Assembly: GCA_024509875.1 (NCBI GenBank)
Contig: JAMPIV010016225.1
Location: 62,001 to 126,000 of the forward strand
Direction of reading: 5' to 3'
Length of the DNA: 64,000 nucleotides
DNA from: Oreohelix idahoensis
Taxonomy: Eukaryota; Mollusca; Gastropoda; Stylommatophora; Oreohelicidae
A program made the position numbers and the translations under genes. Positions 23,197-34,701 of the stretch are shown here, one piece after another. Within the stretch, counting starts at the first letter, position 1. Each line of letters starts with the position of its first letter. The notes beneath the pieces are model-generated. The model made no database searches. It was not told the origin of the DNA and saw only the letters and a list, made by a program, of their open reading frames with translations.

Positions 23197-24229
23197 ATAG
23201 GTCAATGCATGTTAATATGTACCTATGACCTCTAGCAGTAGGTAACATAGGACCAATAATGTCTATTGCCATCTTATCGAAAGGACGAACTGATATCTCG
23301 TAAGCCTGAATGGGAGCATTATTAAATGCTACACGAAACTTAACTACCTGACAAATTACACAGGAACGTACGTACAAGGATACGTCTCGTGAAATTCCTG
23401 GCCAGAAAAAAGACGACAACACTCGTGAACGTGTGCGAGTGTAGCCCATATGACCCGCGCATTGGGAGTCATGTGCATGTCGTAATATGTATGTCCTTAA
23501 CGACTATGGTACTATGACCTGTTGTTTTATCTTATCCTTTTCTATACTATTCCTAAGTAAAATATCATTTTTGATAGTGAACCAATGTTTAACTTTATTT
23601 TTAAAAGTAATATCATCATATTTGTTCACTAATGCAAAAAATTTCTTCAAAGAGTTATCTCTTTGTTTGAATGCAAAAGACTCTCTATCAATCATCGATT
23701 TAGGTTCATTGTCAGTGTTATCCACTACTTTAGTATCTGTAGTATCTTTCTTCTCTAACTCATGAGCTTGAGCTCGTGTTGTCACTGTATTGGCTGCATA
23801 CAAGTTCAATCTTTCCCATTCTAATATCTCCTCAGGTGTGCAGTCTTTGCTGCCATGGATGCGTCCGACTGTCAAATCAGCAACAGGATTCTGAAGCAGA
23901 CATACTTTAACTTTCCCTGAAAAGAATGGGGTATTAACGTCTATGATTGCAGTGGGATAATATTCAATAGTCCCTCCGAAAGTAATGCAGCATACAAACT
24001 CTTTAGTAGCGTAACGAGGATGTACTAAGGATTGACGGATGCCAATGGTGGTGGATCTGGAATCCCTCAAAACTGAAATGTTTCCATCTAAAATTCCTTT
24101 ATTAAAAATCAATGTCCCTGTTCCATCGTTAGCCGTGAGACAAATAGCAGGAGTAGGTTGTGTAACTTGTATTGTCGGCTGGCTGGATTTCTGAACAATA
24201 GTATGGCATTGTGGACAAATATTTGCCAC
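23192..24229 (-). pseudogene. pol: element C protease region and integrase N-terminal half
   Basis: Sense order: a CPQC half zinc motif at about 24215; a protease-like block (LIFNKGILDG, TTIGIRQSLV) in which the expected DTG/DSG is DSRS, so the catalytic motif is damaged; a second protease strand (VADLTVGRIHG); then TTRAQAHE, a motif shared with elements A and B. The frame stops near 23504. The next frame (23449-23153) has the integrase zinc-binding CVICQ and enters the core (KMAIDIIGPM, TCIDLC, first catalytic Asp) before the insertion junction at 23192-23196. Confidence 0.85.
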
Positions 24230-24259
24230 GTTATTATCAACAACATAACATGCAGATGA

Positions 24260-25668
24260 TTAATGTGTTGGGGTATCAATATTGTTATTACATGGAGGTG
24301 CATTGATGGTTAACGCTGCCCCTGTATTATGAGTAAATCGTTGTTGATGTCTGGAGGTGGAGCGTTGTCTGTCATGAAAACCTGAATAATTATTGTTACT
24401 GCTCCTACTGTTATAACTTTTGTGTCTTGGTCTAAAATTGTCATTATTCTTACGCCAAGAGTTACCATTATTATTTACCTTATCAGTAAAAAGTTTATTC
24501 CAACTTGGTTTTTGTTGAAAATTATCTTTATGTGTAAACTTAGGTACTTGATATCTGAACTGTTGTCTACCTCGCTTAAAATTATTATAGTTGTTATAAT
24601 GATTTTGTTTCTGATTGTAATGATCATTATATCTGCTGTTAAAATGATTCCTATTTAGGCTGTATGTTCTTGATTTGTCATAACCATGATATGACATGTT
24701 AGATGCTACAGGTAATGGTTCTCTTAGATGTGAATTAGCCATGCTGACATTAGGATGTGTGGTGCAATAATGTATTGCTATCTCTTCTAAAGCAGCAATG
24801 GTAGGTTATTTACGTTCCTGTAAGAAGGAAAAAAATGGAGGACTAACCGAAGATAAAACTTTATCCCTGAGTAGCAAATCCACTAATTTATCATAAGATT
24901 TATTCACCCCAGCAAGTTCCACCCATCTATTAAAGGTGTTGCGAATATTCGCAATGAAGCCTATGAAATCTTTATTTGAATCTGATTGAAGATTTTTAAA
25001 CCTTAATCTGAATCCTTCCTCATCCAAATGAAAACGTCGTAATAACAAAGCCTTTATGGCATCATAATCGCAAGCCATAGTAGGATCAACATTCTCGGTT
25101 GCGTTTAAGGGATCACCATCCAAAAATTCTCGAAGTTTAAGTGCCCATGCAGATTGATCCAAGTTATTTGTCTTACATACCTGTTCAAAACGTGCCAGAT
25201 ACGATGCTAAATCGTCAAAGTTAAGTTTAACATGTGGCAGTTTAAAGTTATAATAAATTTGTGTTGGTTAGATGAAGACATATCATTAGAATTAACACCA
25301 TGGCTAGTAGTAGCGCATTGTGCTTTTAATTTGGCTGTTTCCAACTGAATAAGTGCCTATTCTTTTTCTTGTTGCCTTATAATTTCTTCTTGTTTCCTTT
25401 TATTTTCTTCTTCAATTCGTAATATTTCATCTTTTGCCACTTTTCTTTCTTCTTCACGCTTTAATTCAGCTTTTTGCTTCTCTAATTTGGCCTCCGTTTC
25501 TTCTTCTTCTTCTCGTTTAGAAATTTCTTTTTGCTCTTCCATTTCTCTTTTTCTATCTGCTTCCTCTTGCTTAGCAATAGCTAGTTGTTTGTCTGCAAAA
25601 TCCTTACGTTCTGGTCCTTTGTAGCCAAAATCTTTTTTAATTTTAACGAAAGATTCTAATGTAGCCAT
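24260..25668 (-). pseudogene. gag: element C gag, broken
   Basis: Starts at an ATG at 25668 (MATLESFVKIKKDFGYKG), followed by a Glu/Lys/Arg-rich coiled coil up to a stop at 25357. The capsid-like block (25162-24806) has DQSAWALKLREFLDGD, RRFHLDEEGFRLRFKNLQ and LVDLLLRDKVLSSV, close to elements A and B. The next frame (24742-24260) is an Asn/Arg/Tyr-rich, basic nucleocapsid-like tail (RSSNNNYSGFHDR) with no CCHC knuckle. At least two frame breaks separate the three parts. Confidence 0.8.
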
Positions 25669-27072
25669 CCTTAAGTTAATAATCTATCTATTTAATCAAT
25701 AATATGTATTAATCAACAATATAAAGTATTCAATGATTCATATATACCCAGTGGACAATGTAGTACAATGTCTCGACTAGTGTACTAATCAATCTCCAAT
25801 ATGCCAAGTATAATTAAGGCAAACTATAAATTTATAAGTATTTGTCCATATATTATACCATCATGCCCTAGTCATGATGAACAACTAATAGTGAAATGAA
25901 CTACTAGTGCAAATTGTTGCAATCATTCCATCAATCCCCCTTTTTTAAATTTAATCAAAATTAATCAAAGTAATTTCTTTATTATATTAATACCTAACTA
26001 ATTTATACAATCATTATTATACTATCAATTTATAAATCAATAAATACAAGACAAACAATAAATTACAGTTCTACAAGACAATAGCACATCACAACTGACA
26101 AATGCAAACCTAAAAATCATTATATGAAACAAGCAGAAAATCGGAAGTAGGGTCAAGGTTAAACCAAATCTAGGTTAAAACACGTACACTGAACACAGTG
26201 GCGCCACAGGACTCTATAACTGACAAATATTTAATAATTATAAACTAAATGATAGAAAGGTTGAGAATAGACGTAATAGCTTACAAACGAACGACGAAAA
26301 ATGAATAAAAATGAAACTTAGTACAGAAAATACACCGGATATCAGATCACCTTACAACTAACATCTAATATTGAATTTTTGCAATTACAAGCAGATAGTT
26401 CCTAGGTAATTTATTTGGGGGTCTCTTGTATCCAAAATTGCAAATATTCAATGAACCCTAGGAACGATCAGAACTGTTGCTGTCAGCCGAAGCGACGTAA
26501 TATCAGTTCTGATTCCCGCCAACCAAACCCGCTTAAACATATACAAACATACGAATATTACATAAATACATGTAACATACATGAGTCAGATATGCCTACC
26601 AAATACAAATGGACCACATTTTGCTTCTATTAAACCACAACAGGTTACTTAGCTTTTTGAGTTCGACAGTTTTCCCCGTACAGTGCTAGCATGCATCGAC
26701 GGTAACGATAGGTCTTTGAAGCTAGTTGGATGTTTGCAAGTACTGGTAATGTTCTGGATCCATTATTGTTCTTGAATTGACTTTCGACATTGTCTGCAAC
26801 GGTCTTGGATATTTAACGTTCCTCTTGCACACAGACTGATGACGTTGTGCTGTTCTTGCGTTGTTATGCGTATTGCGTCACAAAGTGCAAGTCACGTGAG
26901 CAATTTACGATTGTAAACACATTCTTGGCAATTCGAACGATAAATTGTCTTTTTGAATCAGACTTGCTCTCGTCATAGTAGTAATAAGAAAAAAAAAATT
27001 TTCGTTACTTTGTTGTTTCTTTCCTTGCGTTGGTCACTAATTTGCTGTTTCGTTCCCCGCTGGCCATCACGT
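25669..27072 (-). other. element C 5' leader
   Basis: AT-rich sequence between the 5' LTR and gag with no domain seen. On the sense strand TGGCCAGCGGGGAACGAAAC (starting at about 27066, six bases after the LTR) is a PBS candidate; its complement ends GCTGGCCA like a tRNA 3' end. The tRNA is not identified. Confidence 0.45.
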
Positions 27073-27629
27073 TGTTGTGGACGTTGTTATGGTGTTGTTA
27101 CCAGTGTGTTGCCACCAATTTTAGTGCCGGTTGCTTTCAGTGTTATTATGTGTTACCGTCTCTTGTTAACGGGGTTTTCTGATAGCTTCTAAAGTCAGTT
27201 CGCGCGGCAACATATGTTTGACATTTAATTCCTGCTTGTTTGATTTAACATCAATGTTCATTATTCTGTCCATATAATAGTTGTGCTCTTTGTTTATAAA
27301 TAATTCTCTAGGTTTAGAGCGTATTGTGCCTTGGTTGGAATCGCGAATGATGGGCCAAAATTGTTTAACCTTCAACATCAATCAATGGACAAGTCCGTTG
27401 TAGTAAGAGTCCAACGAACACATTTAATCACAGCATAATAATCCAATAAGACAGTTCATCATCATAAGGCAAATATAATAAATTGTCACTTGAGTTTACC
27501 TCCTTAAGTCGTCATAATGTCAGGCTATTTACACGTGATTCCGTGGATCGACAATCCGGTAATGAACAGCTTGACTTGCGCGATTAATGTGACTTTGGAT
27601 ACTTATTAATAAATATTGCTCCCTGTACA
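27073..27629 (-). repeat. 5' LTR of element C
   Basis: 557 bp, partner of 11901-12449, with 7 substitutions and an extra 8 bp near 27434-27445. TG...CA ends. Its distal end meets unrelated sequence at 27635. Confidence 0.85.
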
Positions 27630-27940
27630 TTATAAGTCACCTTGAAAGCCCTATAAGTTATTTAGAATGTTCTTCCTTTGTAAAATATATTCAGTTCATA
27701 TGGAATGGAAGCCGCTTGTAAGGTTATAGGGTTTTTTACCCAGAACTTCACACAAACTACTGAGATTATCTCCACGAGAAACTAAAGAACTTCTCTTGGT
27801 ATAATGTATTCTAGAGCTCAGCTAGATGCCTCTAACGAGAAACTAAAAACTTCACTTATACAACGTTCTAGGACTACGAGCTAGATGTCTCTCTAAAGCT
27901 GTGTCAGTACTGAATGAATAAAGTTTGATTTCCAGAGTAA

Positions 27941-28018
<78 letters not shown>

Positions 28019-28481
28019 GGAATCAAAGGGAAAATATTACGTCTCGTTCCCGCCACAGACTCATCGGCCCAGATGTTAGCACTACGTCCCGATTCCAGGA
28101 TGAAAAGAAATCTGCCCACTAAATCAACACCAGAACTTGGGCAAATCGAAATTTACCAGACCCTGTTTAATTATTTTATTACTATCAGACTTGGCCATCG
28201 AGCGAGGTACGTCTTTCGTCTCAAATTCTTTCACCGTGTTAATTTCTTCGCTAGCGAGCAGATTTCCAAGGCGAGTAATAAAATTTATCTCCCTTGGTTC
28301 TCACTTTTAACTGCTGTAGGTACTAAAATCCAAATTCCCCCTCTGATTGCTGGTGTTATAATTAAATGATGCCGGCTCATAAATGCTAATCCGATCTACT
28401 CGTGATCTACATCAAAGGGAATGCAATTAAATGCTAGCTAAGTTTAGAAACTGAGAAAGGTTTGAAAATTGGAGGGTTAAG
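27630..28481. other. spacer between elements C and A with a (TA)n tract
   Basis: No gene seen. Contains GAGAAACTAAA...ACTTC repeated about 60 bp apart near 27776-27850, and a (TA)n run. It ends where homology to the 36559 copy starts. Confidence 0.5.
27942..28016. repeat. (TA)n microsatellite, about 75 bp, flanked by inverted arms
   Basis: Uninterrupted TA dinucleotides. TTTGATTTCCAG on the left and CTGGAATCAAA on the right are near-complementary, so the tract is the centre of a potential long hairpin. Confidence 0.9.
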
Positions 28482-31410
28482 TTCATAGTACAATCTTAAA
28501 AGGTCACTGGAGAAACCATATGACAATATCCAAATACTCAACTGTCATCATTATGATAGCACCTAGAGGCGTGCTCCATAATCGACAATTTAACACACAA
28601 GGTGTGGTATTTAGTAATAACATAACTAAATCCATTATCGTTAGCAGACGCTCTTTTGACACAAATGTGAGGTAACTACATTAATTAGAAGGCAGTGAAG
28701 AAAAGTCAATATGTCAGTCATGGCACTCACACAGCATACCATGTCAACAAACGCCCTAAGTCGTGTCGGTATGTAAGTCTACCTATCTATCAAATGAAAT
28801 GCGTAATAAGCAATCAAAGACAGAATAGAACATATGAGGCAGACAAATTAAAATATAAGTGATGACTGTGACTATGTCAAAATAATTATTAATATTTGTA
28901 TGTATGCAATGTCATGTGGTGAATGACAATGTTAATGAGATGTCATATGAAGATATATTACTTAATATCTACACATATGAAAGATATAGGTTATACTAAG
29001 TGTAAGGACCAATGTAATTCAATTCACATAATGATACACTAATGAACCAATGTCATATCACTAGGGTTATTAAAACTGGTCATGTTAGACCATACACAGT
29101 TCTTCCTGTAGAAGTATTTAAAAGAATTAAAGTTTAAGTGAGTCACTAGTTCGCACAACATTGTTATTGATCCCTAGTTAAGTATATTTGGCGGAAAGAA
29201 ATAGTTCATTGAAGAAAAACCATTTTCCATCTATGTCGGTTGTCGATGTTTGTCTTCCATGCAATAGCATATACAGCACAGATACTATTGTTCTTTCTGT
29301 ACTTGAGAATTTCATAAGTATGTGTTGAAATATAATTTATTTGTTATGTCCCTTTTTGAACTTTGTAGTCAGTAATTTTAGTTACTTCCCTTTTTACTCA
29401 ACGTTAGAGACAGTTAATTAGTGCAAAACGTTTTGGAAATTGCAGCAAAGTATTTGAATTGTACCGACTTGGATTGACATACTGCCAAAAGTCATTGTAC
29501 AACGTGTATGAAGTAGCGAAGTATTGTTCTTGAGCAATTGCATTAGACATCATATGACGAACGCTTGAATATACATCTTGATTTAGGATGGACAGCAATT
29601 CATCATCATCATGCTGCTTGGCATAGTGTCTCTAGTTTTTCAACCGTTATAAGTGCATGACGAAGCAATATGACTGTAATATCTGAAGTATGCACTATTT
29701 GAGTTAAAAGAAGGCATGTGCCTTAGTTCATGATGCTACCTTTTGCGAAATAATTCCTGACTTGTCCCAAAGGAAGTAGTGTTATTATTGAGCATCAAAG
29801 TTGGGTTGAAGCAGCATTTGCGGAGACAACTGGCGATAGCGGATGCTTCATGCATCTGGATAGAACATCGGCCATCACGTTCAACTTTCCTGCGATGGGT
29901 TTAATCTGGTAATTATAGGGTTGAAGGGCCAGTGAGGCACGCGCTGCTTTAGCATTCTTGAATCTCGCTGTTTTCAGGTAAGAAAGTGCCCTCTGGTCCG
30001 TCTCGAGTGTGAAACTTGCACCAAGCAGGTAGCGCTGTAGTTTAGAGAAGCAGAACACAAGAGCCAGTAGCTCTCTCTCAATGACCGAGTAACGCTGCTC
30101 CGTCGGCGTTAGCTTCCTGCTAACATAAAGTGTTGGATGCAAACAGCCCTTCCATTCTTGCAACAGCGAACCTCCAATGGACGTTTTTGAAGCGTCGACT
30201 GTAAGAGTAAAATGTTTAGAAGGATCAGGCAATCTCATTATAGGCAACTTGGAAAACAGACATTTTAATCTATTTAAAGCCACATGAACGTCTCGACTAT
30301 AAACAAACCTATTTGGTGACTCTTTCTTCACCAGTGATGACAACACAGACGTATACTCTGCAAAATTAGGGATAAACTTGCGATAAAAGTTTAGGAGCCC
30401 CAGAATACTTCTAACCTGTTTTTTGGTCTTAGGTATATCAAGGTTTAGAATCCTAGAGATAGTAGTATCCTCTGTTTTCAAAAAACCTCCTCCTACTTTA
30501 TAACCTAAAAATGAAATCTCCTGAAATCCAATTTTAGTCTTAGATGGACGTGCAGATAAATTATGACGACGTAGAGTGGTAAGTAAGGATTGAATACCCT
30601 TCAAATGTTCATCCCATGATTGATGAAACAGACAAATGTCGTCAATGTAAGTAATAAGGTCGTCTCTGTCAGAGAAGAGTCGTCTCATCATGCGAACGAA
30701 GGTCGCAGGTGCGTTTACTAAACCAAAAGACATATAATTGAATTGAAAGAGTCCTAATGGGGTAGCAAATGCAGTATAAGGCTTGGATCGTTCCGTTAAT
30801 GGTACTTGGAAATAGCCTTTAGACAGATCAAATTTAGAGAAAAATGTAGCCGTAGCTAGTCTATCCAATAAAGACTCCAACACGGGAAGTGGTTCCGCGT
30901 CGTGGATGGTGACCGAATTTAAACGTCTAAAATCTATGCATATACGTATAGATTTGTCTTTTTTCCGGATCAAAACCATCGGAAAACTATAAGGGGAATG
31001 AGATGGAGAAATGACATTTAATTTCACCATCTGTTCTAGTTCCTCTTTAACTTGACATTGTAAATGTATAGGAATAGGGTAAGGTTTCAATTTAATTGGT
31101 TGAAAGTCTGTCAGAATAATATCATGTTCGATGATATCAGTGTGTCCTGGGACATCAGTAAGGACATCAGCAAAAGAACGTAAGATAGAAGTAACCTGTT
31201 CTTTCTGGAAAGAAGATAGCGTTGGCGATATATCAACATCTTTCCAACTTTCAGTAGACAAGTAGTGAAGACTAGGTAATACTAATAGTGAGTCATTACC
31301 ATCAGTCAAATCAGAATTTTCTTCCTGTATGACAGCCAAAGAAGAATGACGACAGACCGATTGATCAAGAGCTTCAAAGACTGGTCTCAGATATGGTGGA
31401 CGTGCATGAA
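28482..31410 (-). repeat. A copy of a 2.93-kb near-identical direct repeat
   Basis: Matches 36559-39489 with roughly ten differences seen by eye (about 99.6% identity). It covers the RT-RNase H half and 3' untranslated region of element A. The partner forms the downstream half of chimeric element B. Homology ends abruptly at GTGCATGAA (31402-31410) on one side and at the hairpin position on the other. Confidence 0.95.
29404..29625 (-). CDS. short open frame between RNase H and 3' end of element A
   Basis: About 75 codons in frame upstream of a stop at 29404, starting within RHYAKQHDDDELL and containing FWQYVNPSRYNSN. The same frame occurs at 37481 in the B copy, which is expected from near identity. 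No family recognised; it could be an accessory frame, a decayed tail of pol, or chance. Confidence 0.3.
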   Translation of the reverse strand, partial: YAKQHDDDELLSILNQDVYSSVRHMMSNAIAQEQYFATSYTLYNDFWQYVNPSRYNSNTLLQFPKRFALINCL

Positions 31411-31660
31411 ACTGCTGTAACATATTGATATGAAAAGTTTTTTCTTTTCCCTCTACTGAGACAATATAATCAACATCAGACAGTTTCTCCACAATCCTAT
31501 AAGGTCCTCTCCATGAGACTAATAATTTGTTATCTCTCCTGGGTAATAATACGTAAGCCTCATCACCAGGCCAAAGTTGGCGTAATTTGCGGTTTTGGTT
31601 AATAAATAACCTCGCCCTAAGCTTGGCCTTTTCAGATGAACCTACTGCTATCTGGCATGC
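29795..31660 (-). CDS. pol: element A integrase C-terminus, reverse transcriptase and RNase H
   Basis: An open frame from about 31660 to the stop at 29795. It opens with the integrase GPF/Y module (LLVSWRGPYRIVEKL, KTFHINMLQQFH), then an acidic linker. RT: HDIILTDFQPIKLKPYPIPI, RICIDFRRLNSV, FFSKFDLSKGYFQVPL, FGLVNAPATFVRMM and catalytic YIDDICLF (near 30650). RNase H: LTVDASKTSIGG, YSVIERELLALV, LETDQRALSYL and a C-terminal NVMADVLSRC. All catalytic motifs look intact. It is separated from the upstream gag-PR-IN frame by a single missing base in an A6 run at about 31665-31672. Integrase upstream of RT marks the Gmr1-like order. Confidence 0.92.
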   Translation of the reverse strand, partial: ACQIAVGSSEKAKLRARLFINQNRKLRQLWPGDEAYVLLPRRDNKLLVSWRGPYRIVEKLSDVDYIVSVEGKEKTFHINMLQQFHARPPYLRPVFEALDQSVCRHSSLAVIQEENSDLTDGNDSLLVLPSLHYLSTESWKDVDISPTLSSFQKEQVTSILRSFADVLTDVPGHTDIIEHDIILTDFQPIKLKPYPIPIHLQCQVKEELEQMVKLNVISPSHSPYSFPMVLIRKKDKSIRICIDFRRLNSVTIHDAEPLPVLESLLDRLATATFFSKFDLSKGYFQVPLTERSKPYTAFATPLGLFQFNYMSFGLVNAPATFVRMMRRLFSDRDDLITYIDDICLFHQSWDEHLKGIQSLLTTLRRHNLSARPSKTKIGFQEISFLGYKVGGGFLKTEDTTISRILNLDIPKTKKQVRSILGLLNFYRKFIPNFAEYTSVLSSLVKKESPNRFVYSRDVHVALNRLKCLFSKLPIMRLPDPSKHFTLTVDASKTSIGGSLLQEWKGCLHPTLYVSRKLTPTEQRYSVIERELLALVFCFSKLQRYLLGASFTLETDQRALSYLKTARFKNAKAARASLALQPYNYQIKPIAGKLNVMADVLSRCMKHPLSPVVSANAASTQL

Positions 31661-31665
31661 GTCTA

Positions 31666-34600
31666 TTATTTTTTCCTCAAATTGACCACATACTGATATG
31701 AGGTCTGAACCTCCTTGTTCATCTCAGCACCAATTAAAAGTTGTTTTAATATAGACATTGGGCCGCGTGGTCTGGCGCCAAAAACCAATTCGAATGGACT
31801 AAAGCCTGTATGTTCATTTTTTATCTCTCGATACGCAAATAAAATAGCTGGCAGGACTCTGTCCCAATTTTGAGGATATTTAATTGTAACCTTATGTAGC
31901 ATTTGTTTTAAGGATCTGTTGAGGACTTCTATTTTCCCGTTAGACTGAGGATGGTATATTGAACTAAGGGATCTTTGAATCCCAAACATATCCATAACCT
32001 GTTTCATAGCATCTGAAACTAACTGAGTTCCTCTATCAGACAGTATGTTTTCAGGAAAACCTATTCTACTGAAAATCAAGAATAATGCATCAGCAATATC
32101 TACTGTTGTGATAGTTTTTAAAGGAATAGCTTCTGGCCAGCGTGTGCACATATCTATGCAGGTCAACACATATTGATGACCTCTGGCTGATGTTACCTTT
32201 AAAGGGCCAATAATGTCAATGGCCATCTTTGCGAAGGGACGCAAAGAAATATCAGATGCTTGAATGGGCGCATCATGTTTTGGTTTTCTGGTTGCTACAC
32301 TTTGGCAGATGGTACATGTACGACAAAATAATTTGACGTCTTTCGTAATTCCGGGCCAAAAAAAATATGACAAAACTCTTTGTTTTGTTCTAGCAACACC
32401 TAAATGTCCTGCACATTCAATGTCATGTGCATGTCGTAAAATGAATGGTCGAAAACAAGCTGGTACCATAATCTGTTTCTTTAAGGAATTAGCAAATTGA
32501 TAGTTTCTTACTAAAATCCCATTTTTGATAGTATACCAGTGCTTTGCACAGTCATCTATCATTACATCCTTCAAATGAGCAATATGAAAATATTTTTTTA
32601 AGGAAATATCATCTTTCTGTCTTTGTATAAAGGTTTCCTTATCAATGAGCTCCATCTGAAATAAATTGTCATCATCAGTATTCACATCATTCATTAACTT
32701 ACTATCATCATTATTTTCCTGTTGATAATGAATTATATCATCATTATTATTTTCCTTTTCTTCTTCATCTTCTGAAGTGATATCTTCAGTTATATCTTCA
32801 GGTAACACATTAATGACTGGTTTGTGATGATCATTGTCCATGCGAGACTGAGCTCTGGTAGTCACAGCATTTGAACATAATAAGTGTTGTCTTTCCCATA
32901 TTTCAATATCTTCCTGTGTACATTCATGCAATTTAGGTATGTTTCCCATAATAATTCCAGCAATTGGATTGTCCAAAAGGCATACCAGTGTTCGTCCTGT
33001 AAAATAAGGTGTGTCCAAAAATACCTCTGCTGTGGGGTAATATTCCACAGTTCCGCCAAAAGTTATACATTTAACTTGTTTTCCTGTATAATCCACCTTA
33101 TCAACCAAGGCGCTGCACACACCAATGGTGGTTGCACCAGTGTCTCTGAGTAAAGATGCTAACTTATTATTTACAAAACCTCTGTTCAAGATCAATGAAC
33201 CAGTACTTTCAAAAGATGACATGACTGGGAGAGGGTGTCCGCATAATAATCTTGGCACTCCTTGAGGCTGAAATAAAGAATTGCAATTAGTGCAGTTATC
33301 ACTATTTGCTAAGTCTACACTGCATGAATTTGCATGTGCTACAATATCATTATGGTTCTGATCATTATCATGAACAATGGCATTGGTACGTTCAGTGTTT
33401 CTTGATTGTCTGGAAGTATTGTTATGATAAGATCTTTTATTTGCATTTTGATCATTTCCTCTATAAAATGATTTCTGACCTCTATTTGATTTTGAGTTAT
33501 ATTCTCCTCTATTTTGCCAGTTATTGGACTTAAATGAGGTTTGTGGATAAAAGTTATCCTCCTGATATGAATTCCAATGTCTTTGAGGTTGGTATTTATT
33601 AAAATTGTATCTACCTCTATTTTGACTGTAATTATGTGATGGTTTAAATCTTTGATTCCTATCCATGCTGTTTGATCTATACCTAGGTGCATTGTCTTGG
33701 AATGACCTGGCCGATGCAGCTGGTAATGAGTCTCTTACATTGTTTTTGCTCAATACTCTATTATAATGTGCAACTTGATATTGACGTCCTAGGGTTTGTA
33801 ATTTAGTTAGGTTCTCTGGTTTTCTTTCCTGCAGGAACGCAAGAAAATCAGAACTAATAGATGACAAAACCTTGTCTCTTAGAATTAAATCTGACAAACC
33901 CTCAAAAGTTTTTTCAGTTTTGGATAGTTCAATCCATCTAGAAAAATTTAATTTAACAGCTGAAATAAATTCAGTGAAATCTTTTCCAGAATCAGGGTAC
34001 AAAGATCGAAATTTCTGACGATAGCCCTCATCATCTAATTGATACCTCTGCAATAAAATCACCTTAACAGCTTCATAATCCTTTCTAGTCTGGTCATCCA
34101 AAGTGGAGACTACAGTTAATTGTTCACCAACCAATAAATTCATAAGTCTACATGTCCATGTAGATTTGTCAATTTTATATTCTTCACAATAAGTTTCGAA
34201 TCTATTTAGGAAGCATGAAATGTCATCTATGGATGCGTTAAATTTTGGCAAATTAATCCTTATGGCAGTAGTATGATCTTTATTTTTATCTTCACCTACC
34301 CCAGGATGCAACAGTGGTTGTTGTAATTTTAATTTTTTCAGTTCAATCTCAGCTAATCTTATAGCTTGAGCTTGTTGAGATTTGATCTCTTCTTGAGTTT
34401 TAATTTGTTGCAATTTTATCTCCTCTTGAGCTTTCTCCTCGTGAGATCTGGCATAGGCTAATTTTTCTCTTTCAAGAGCCAATTCTTCTGATCTCCTTTT
34501 TTTCTGCCAATTCCTCTTTACGGAGCTCTTCTTGTCTCCTTAATTCTTCTTATGGAGTTCTTCTTGTCTCCTTTTTTCAGCGAATTCTTCTTTGCGAAGT

Positions 34601-34701
34601 TCTTCTTGTCTGTTTACTTCTTTATCAATATAAGCTTGCAAAGCTGGACCTTCCAAATTAAGTTCCTTCCCAATCTTCAATAAATCCTTTAATGAAGTCA
34701 T
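31666..34701 (-). CDS. gag-pol: element A gag, protease and integrase
   Basis: A 938-codon frame (34482-31666), with an upstream ATG at 34701 whose N-terminus is out of frame. The break lies in a tandem repeat encoding RRQEELRKEE-type heptads (34500-34610), where a shortened unit causes a stop. Order on the protein from 34482: coiled coil to ~60; capsid ~75-260 (LPKFNASIDDISCFLNRF, LSDLILRDKVLSSI); Asn/Arg-rich basic region ~270-390; CX2CX13CXH motif ~410; protease with RDTGATTIGV ~446; TTRAQ; integrase HHCC ~680-725 (HDIECAGHLG, CRTCTICQ); core D in TCIDMC, D in SDRGTQL, E in GKIEVLNR with 35 residues between the last two. The stop at 31666 is a one-base loss, not the natural end. The best preserved copy in the window. 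Confidence 0.92.

Larger units (their letters stand above)
11901..27629 (-). mobile_element. element C: Gmr1-order Ty3/gypsy retrotransposon with nested insertions
   Basis: Two near-identical LTRs enclose, in sense order on the minus strand: leader, gag (25668-24260), protease region (about 24130-23900), integrase zinc domain (about 23450-23300), integrase core split at 23192/17278, integrase C-terminus (16683), RT and RNase H (16262-14918). The two halves, 23192-25668 and 14918-17273, are one element cut by the insertion at 17279-23191, because integrase reads up to the CID motif on one side and resumes at WPEAIPLK on the other. Integrase upstream of RT is the Gmr1-like arrangement. Several stops and frameshifts make it inactive. 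Confidence 0.8.
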
